Below, piece after piece: positions 30,678 through 33,413 of a DNA stretch of 33,413 bases. Source of the DNA: JANMDU01 sp031388245 (lineage in GTDB: Bacteria > Pseudomonadota > Gammaproteobacteria > Burkholderiales > Burkholderiaceae_C); NCBI GenBank assembly GCA_031388245.1, contig JANNED010000321.1:1-33413 (forward strand), in the 5' to 3' direction. Within the stretch, counting starts at the first letter, position 1, and each line of letters begins with the position of its first letter. Under the pieces are notes generated by a model. The model made no database searches. It saw only the letters and a list, made by a program, of their open reading frames with translations, and was not told the DNA's origin. The position numbers and the translations under genes were made by a program.

Positions 30678-32111
30678 TTATTTGCCAATACAGAATCTTG
30701 AGAAGATTTCACCGAGTAGATCGTCTGAAGAGAAAGCGCCGGTGATGTCGTTCAAGGCATTTTGTGCCAGGCGCAGCTCTTCGGCGAGCAAATCGAGGCC
30801 GCCAGCAGGGTGGCTGAGGCTGGCATCAAGGTGATCTGAGGCTTGTCCTAAATGCGCTTGCACGGCAGCCACGGCTTGCACATGGCGCGCTCTGGCGATA
30901 TAGCTGCCCTCGCCGCTGGCTGCTTGCCAGCCCGCGAGCTCAAGCAGCTTGTAGCGAAGCGCACCCATGCCTTGCCCCGTTTTTGCGCTGATGATGATTC
31001 CTTCTGCTGCTGCGCTGGCGGGTGCCAAATCTGCTTTGTTCCAGACATCTAGAATCGGCGTATTTTGAGGCAGTTTTTGCTTGATTGCCGGCATCAATAC
31101 TGCCCGAGATGCTATCGAATTTGTAGCAATCACTTTGTCGTCGGAGTGCTCGGCCTGCAAATCATGCAGATGAATCACACAGTCTGCGCGTGAGATTTCT
31201 TCCCAGGTGCGCGCGATGCCCATTTGCTCCACCACATCTTCGCTCTCGCGCAGACCGGCTGTGTCAATGATGTGAATCGGCACGCCTTCAATTTGAATCG
31301 TCTCTTGCACTTTGTCGCGTGTGGTGCCGGCAATGGGCGTGACGATGGCCAGCTCTGCGCCGGCCAGTGCATTGAGCAGGCTGCTTTTGCCGGCATTGGG
31401 CTGCCCGGCAATCACCACTTTGATGCCCTCACGCAAAAGCGCGCCTTGGGTGGTTTTTTGTTTGAAATGATGCAAGGCTTGCTGCAGACTGGCGAGCTGC
31501 TCGCGCGCCTTGTGTTGGCTCAAATGCTCCATTTCCTCTTCGGGGAAATCCAGCGTCGCCTCCACCAGCATGCGCAGATGAATCAGCGCATCGCGCAGCG
31601 CATGAACCTCTTTGGAGAATGCGCCGGAGAGCGAACGCGCCGCACCACGTGCGGCGGCTTCGGTGCTCGCGTCGATCAAGTCGGCCACCGCTTCGGCTTG
31701 CGCCAGATCCATCTTGTCATTCAAGAATGCGCGCTCGGTGAACTCGCCGGGCTGCGCGATGCGCATGTGCTGTAAAGCGTCGATCTCTTTTGCCGCTTCG
31801 ATCACGCGCGAAACCAGCAACTGCAACACCACCGGCCCGCCGTGTGCCTGCAACTCGATCACATCTTCACCCGTGAACGAATGCGGCGCGGGGAAATACA
31901 GCGCCAAGCCTTGATCGATCGGTTGCTGGTTTTTATCGAGAAATTTTAAGTATTTAGCCTCTCTCGCCGGCATAGAACCTACATAGTTTGCTCCTAAAAG
32001 AGGAGCAACGAGGTCTTTGAGGTTTTGACCTGAAACACGCACCATGCCTACCGCGCCACGCCCCGGGGCTGTGGCAATCGCGACGATGGGATCTTGGTGT
32101 CTGGGGAGCAT
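30678..32111 (-). CDS. mnmE: tRNA modification GTPase MnmE, with two repeat-derived segments
   Basis: MnmE works with MnmG to place the aminomethyl or carboxymethylaminomethyl group on U34 of certain tRNAs. The 477-residue product has the N-terminal dimerisation/formyl-THF domain (DPIVAIATAPGRGAVGMVRVSG at the start, FPAPHSFTGEDVIELQAHGG). A helical domain follows, interrupted by a G domain with P-loop GQPNAGKSS (236-244), GTTRDK, DTAG (283-286) and NKAD (358-361). The C-terminal FCIGK is essential in the family. Two segments look repeat-derived. Residues about 38-58 (LLGANYVGSMPAREAKYLKF) come from copy J and are a few residues longer than the usual loop. Residues about 327-345 (VIATNSIASRAVLMPAIKQ) come from copy I, in the variable part before NKAD. 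All catalytic motifs are intact, so the protein should work. yidC lies upstream, as is usual. Confidence 0.97.
   Translation of the reverse strand: MLPRHQDPIVAIATAPGRGAVGMVRVSGQNLKDLVAPLLGANYVGSMPAREAKYLKFLDKNQQPIDQGLALYFPAPHSFTGEDVIELQAHGGPVVLQLLVSRVIEAAKEIDALQHMRIAQPGEFTERAFLNDKMDLAQAEAVADLIDASTEAAARGAARSLSGAFSKEVHALRDALIHLRMLVEATLDFPEEEMEHLSQHKAREQLASLQQALHHFKQKTTQGALLREGIKVVIAGQPNAGKSSLLNALAGAELAIVTPIAGTTRDKVQETIQIEGVPIHIIDTAGLRESEDVVEQMGIARTWEEISRADCVIHLHDLQAEHSDDKVIATNSIASRAVLMPAIKQKLPQNTPILDVWNKADLAPASAAAEGIIISAKTGQGMGALRYKLLELAGWQAASGEGSYIARARHVQAVAAVQAHLGQASDHLDASLSHPAGGLDLLAEELRLAQNALNDITGAFSSDDLLGEIFSRFCIGK
31070..31129 (-). repeat. Dispersed hairpin-tail repeat, copy I (mnmE G domain)
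   Basis: The minus strand reads TTGCTACAAATTCGATAGCA, TCTCGGGCAGTATTG, ATGCCGGCAATCAAGC and AAAAACTGC. It shares 11, 8 and 10-base exact blocks with copy A in tkt and the same reading frame. Confidence 0.8.
31939..32008 (-). repeat. Dispersed hairpin-tail repeat, copy J (mnmE N-terminal domain)
   Basis: A perfect 8-bp hairpin TTGCTCCT..AGGAGCAA (31988-32008) is followed on the minus strand by ACTATGTAGG, TTCTATGCCGGCGAGAG, AGGCTAAAT and ACTTAAAATTT. The tail is very close to copy B. Both hairpin arms differ from the usual TTGCTAT/ATAGCAA at paired positions, so pairing is kept. Confidence 0.85.
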
Positions 32112-32127
32112 TTCAGAATTTCAAAGC

Positions 32128-32235
32128 ATGACGTGAACACGAAAGACACAAAAACTCACGAAAGTCACAGAAAAATCCTCTAAAAATTTTCCGTGACTTC
32201 CGTGTAACCTCTGTGTCTTCCGTGTTCTCGTGACG
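32128..32235. repeat. Large imperfect inverted repeat of CACGAAAGA-like units between yidC and mnmE
   Basis: Arms of about 50 nt (32128-32176 and 32186-32235) pair with a one-base bulge and mostly A-to-G style differences. Each arm is itself made of units of about 9-10 nt (CACGAAAGA, CACAAAAACT, CACGAAAGT, CACAGAAAA). The loop is short and A/T-rich. It fills most of the 151-base gap. No gene is seen in it. Confidence 0.7.
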
Positions 32236-32262
32236 CTTGAATGCCAATTCACCACTCGCGTG

Positions 32263-33413
32263 CTATGCCTTCTTCTCTTCTGGCTTCTTCCAAGGCAGGT
32301 TGAACTGCGGGGGCACGCCCATGCTGGTGTTGATCATCCATTGCTGAGTGATGGACAGCACGTTGTTGGTGATCCAGTAGAGCACGAGACCCGCAGGGAA
32401 GAAGAAGAACATGACCGAGAAAATGAGCGGCATGTACCACATCAGCTTGGCCTGCATCGGGTCGGGTGGCGTGGGGTTGAGTGCGGTTTGCAGCATCGTG
32501 GTGGCGGCCATCACCACCGGCAGGATGAACCATGGATCGGGCACGGAGAGATCGGTGATCCAACCAATCCACGGCGCACCGCGCACCTCAACGGAGCTCA
32601 GCAGCACCCAATACAAAGCAATGAACACGGGAATCTGAATCATGATCGGGAAGCAGCCTCCCATGGGGTTGACCTTTTCTTCGCGGTACATGCGCATCAT
32701 CTCTTGCTGCATCTGCTGGGGCTTGTCTTTCAAGCGCTCGCGCATTTCCATGATCTTCGGATTGATGGCTTTCATCTTAGCCATCGAGCGATAGGCCATC
32801 GCATTGAGCCAATAGAAAGCGATTTTGAGCAGCAGCACCAAGGCCATGATCGTCCAGCCCCAATTGCCGATGAAACCGTGGAGTTTGTCCATGATCCAGT
32901 ACAGTGGCTTGGCAAGTATCGTGAGCCAGCCGTAATCTTTGATGAGCTCAAGGCCGGGGTAGAGCTTCTCAAGCTTGTGTTCTTCTTGCGGGCCAATGAA
33001 CAGGCGCGTCTCGGTGCTGTGTGTGCTGCCGGGTGCGAGAGCTTGCATCGGTGCTTTCATGCCCACGGAATAGAGGTTTGCGCCCGCTTTGCTCATGTAG
33101 TTGTCGCGCACCACGCCGTCGGGCAAGAGCCACGCGCTGCCGAAGTAATGCTGCACCATGGCCACATAGCCGGCGTTCGTTTGCGCTTGGAAGTCTGCTT
33201 TGCCTTTTTCAATATCTGTGAATTCAGCTTTTTGGTATTTCTTCTCGACGGTATAAACCACCGGGCCGGTGAACGTGCTGTATATAGCCGATTCGCCTGC
33301 GGGCTTGTTGCCATCGCGCACGAGTTGGATATACAGATGCGCTTACAAGGGCGCACCGCTGGTTTTGATGATGTCGTGTATGACGGTCATGTCATACACG
33401 CCGAGTTTTAAGG
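32263..33413 (-). CDS. yidC: Membrane protein insertase YidC, 5'-truncated by the window and interrupted by an in-frame stop
   Basis: YidC inserts and folds inner-membrane proteins, alone or with SecYEG. The window holds the C-terminal part of the periplasmic domain (VRDGNKPAGESAIYSTFTGPVVYT, then DIEKGKADFQ) and the conserved five-helix insertase core (YGWLTILAKPLYWIMDKLHG, MALVLLLKIAFYWLNAMAYRSMAKMKAINPKI in pieces, GGCFPIMIQIPVFIALYW, PLIFSVMFFFFPAGLVLYWITNN). The tail PWKKPEEKKA is basic. Reading upstream in the same frame gives KLGVYDMTVIHD..KTSGAPL, then a TAA at 33343-33345, then AHLYIQLVRDGNKP. A glutamine codon (CAA) would be expected where TAA stands, so one base change accounts for the break. 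yidC is essential, so a sequence error is the simplest explanation. The GTG at 33321 is an internal valine, not a start. Confidence 0.9.
33343..33345 (-). other. In-frame TAA stop codon within yidC
   Basis: On the minus strand the codons run GGT GCG CCC TTG TAA GCG CAT CTG TAT ATC CAA. The reading frame on both sides encodes YidC-like sequence, so this is a nonsense change or a base error, not a gene boundary. Confidence 0.85.

Noticed and set aside
32230..33411. Plus-strand open frame of about 393 codons opposite yidC
   Set aside because: The minus strand encodes unmistakable YidC sequence; the plus-strand product is a histidine-rich shadow.
1..33413. tRNA, rRNA, CRISPR or insertion-sequence signals
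   Set aside because: I found no T-loop-like GGTTCGA pattern with arms, no regularly spaced direct repeats and no transposase motifs on either strand.

Overview
This window looks like a stretch of chromosome from a betaproteobacterium of the order Burkholderiales, most probably the Comamonadaceae. The base composition is moderately GC-rich. The gene families (TctD/TctE-like and FixL/FixJ-like two-component pairs, a YhdP-Nit block, GTP-dependent PEP carboxykinase, RBBP9/YdeN hydrolase beside parB, and yidC-mnmE) and a dispersed hairpin-plus-tail repeat fit that group. I cannot name the genus. Coding density is high, no gap without a gene exceeds about 300 bases, and I see no rRNA, tRNA, CRISPR array, prophage or insertion sequence.

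Layout. Bases 1-5141 (+): the 3' part of transketolase, a secreted six-cysteine PKD-like protein, gapA, and a secreted S8 (subtilisin-like) protease; the first three each end in a clear intrinsic terminator. Bases 5162-12852 (-): a tightly coupled unit yhdP-nit-sensor kinase-response regulator with overlapping stop/start codons. Bases 12875-15658 (+): glnE, divergent from yhdP with almost no space between them. Bases 15686-18109 (-): a TctD/TctE-like two-component pair and a very short membrane protein gene. Bases 18242-20200 (+): an MCE-domain protein and a diverged MlaE-like permease without an ATPase gene. Bases 20278-22773 (-): a YddG-like exporter, cobalamin adenosyltransferase and a small MscS-type channel. 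Bases 22930-24354 (+): a D-lactate dehydrogenase-like flavoprotein. Bases 24444-27510 (-): two tandem secreted paralogues of unknown function, parB and an RBBP9/YdeN-type hydrolase. Bases 27787-29703 (-): pckG. Bases 29870-30661 (+): a ModA-like binding protein. Bases 30678-33413 (-): mnmE and the 3' part of yidC, whose reading frame is broken by one stop codon.

Most genes are housekeeping: central carbon metabolism (tkt, gapA, pckG, D-lactate oxidation), nitrogen control (glnE), envelope maintenance (YhdP, MCE/MlaE, YidC), tRNA modification (mnmE) and chromosome segregation (parB). yidC-mnmE with parB nearby suggests proximity to the replication origin, but parA is missing from its usual neighbourhood.

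The most interesting signal is not a gene. A repeat of roughly 60-75 bp (a short hairpin, TTGCTA..TAGCAA, followed by a tail containing TATGCCGGC and an A/T-rich end) occurs about ten times on both strands. Five copies lie between genes, one of them extended into the pckG terminator. Five lie inside coding sequence: tkt, the tail of the S8 protease, the YdeN-like hydrolase, and two in mnmE. In tkt and mnmE it is read in the same frame and gives nearly the same peptide, ATN-x-IASR-x-V-x-MPA. Other points of interest are the yidC nonsense codon, the tandem secreted paralogues, and two long inverted repeats.
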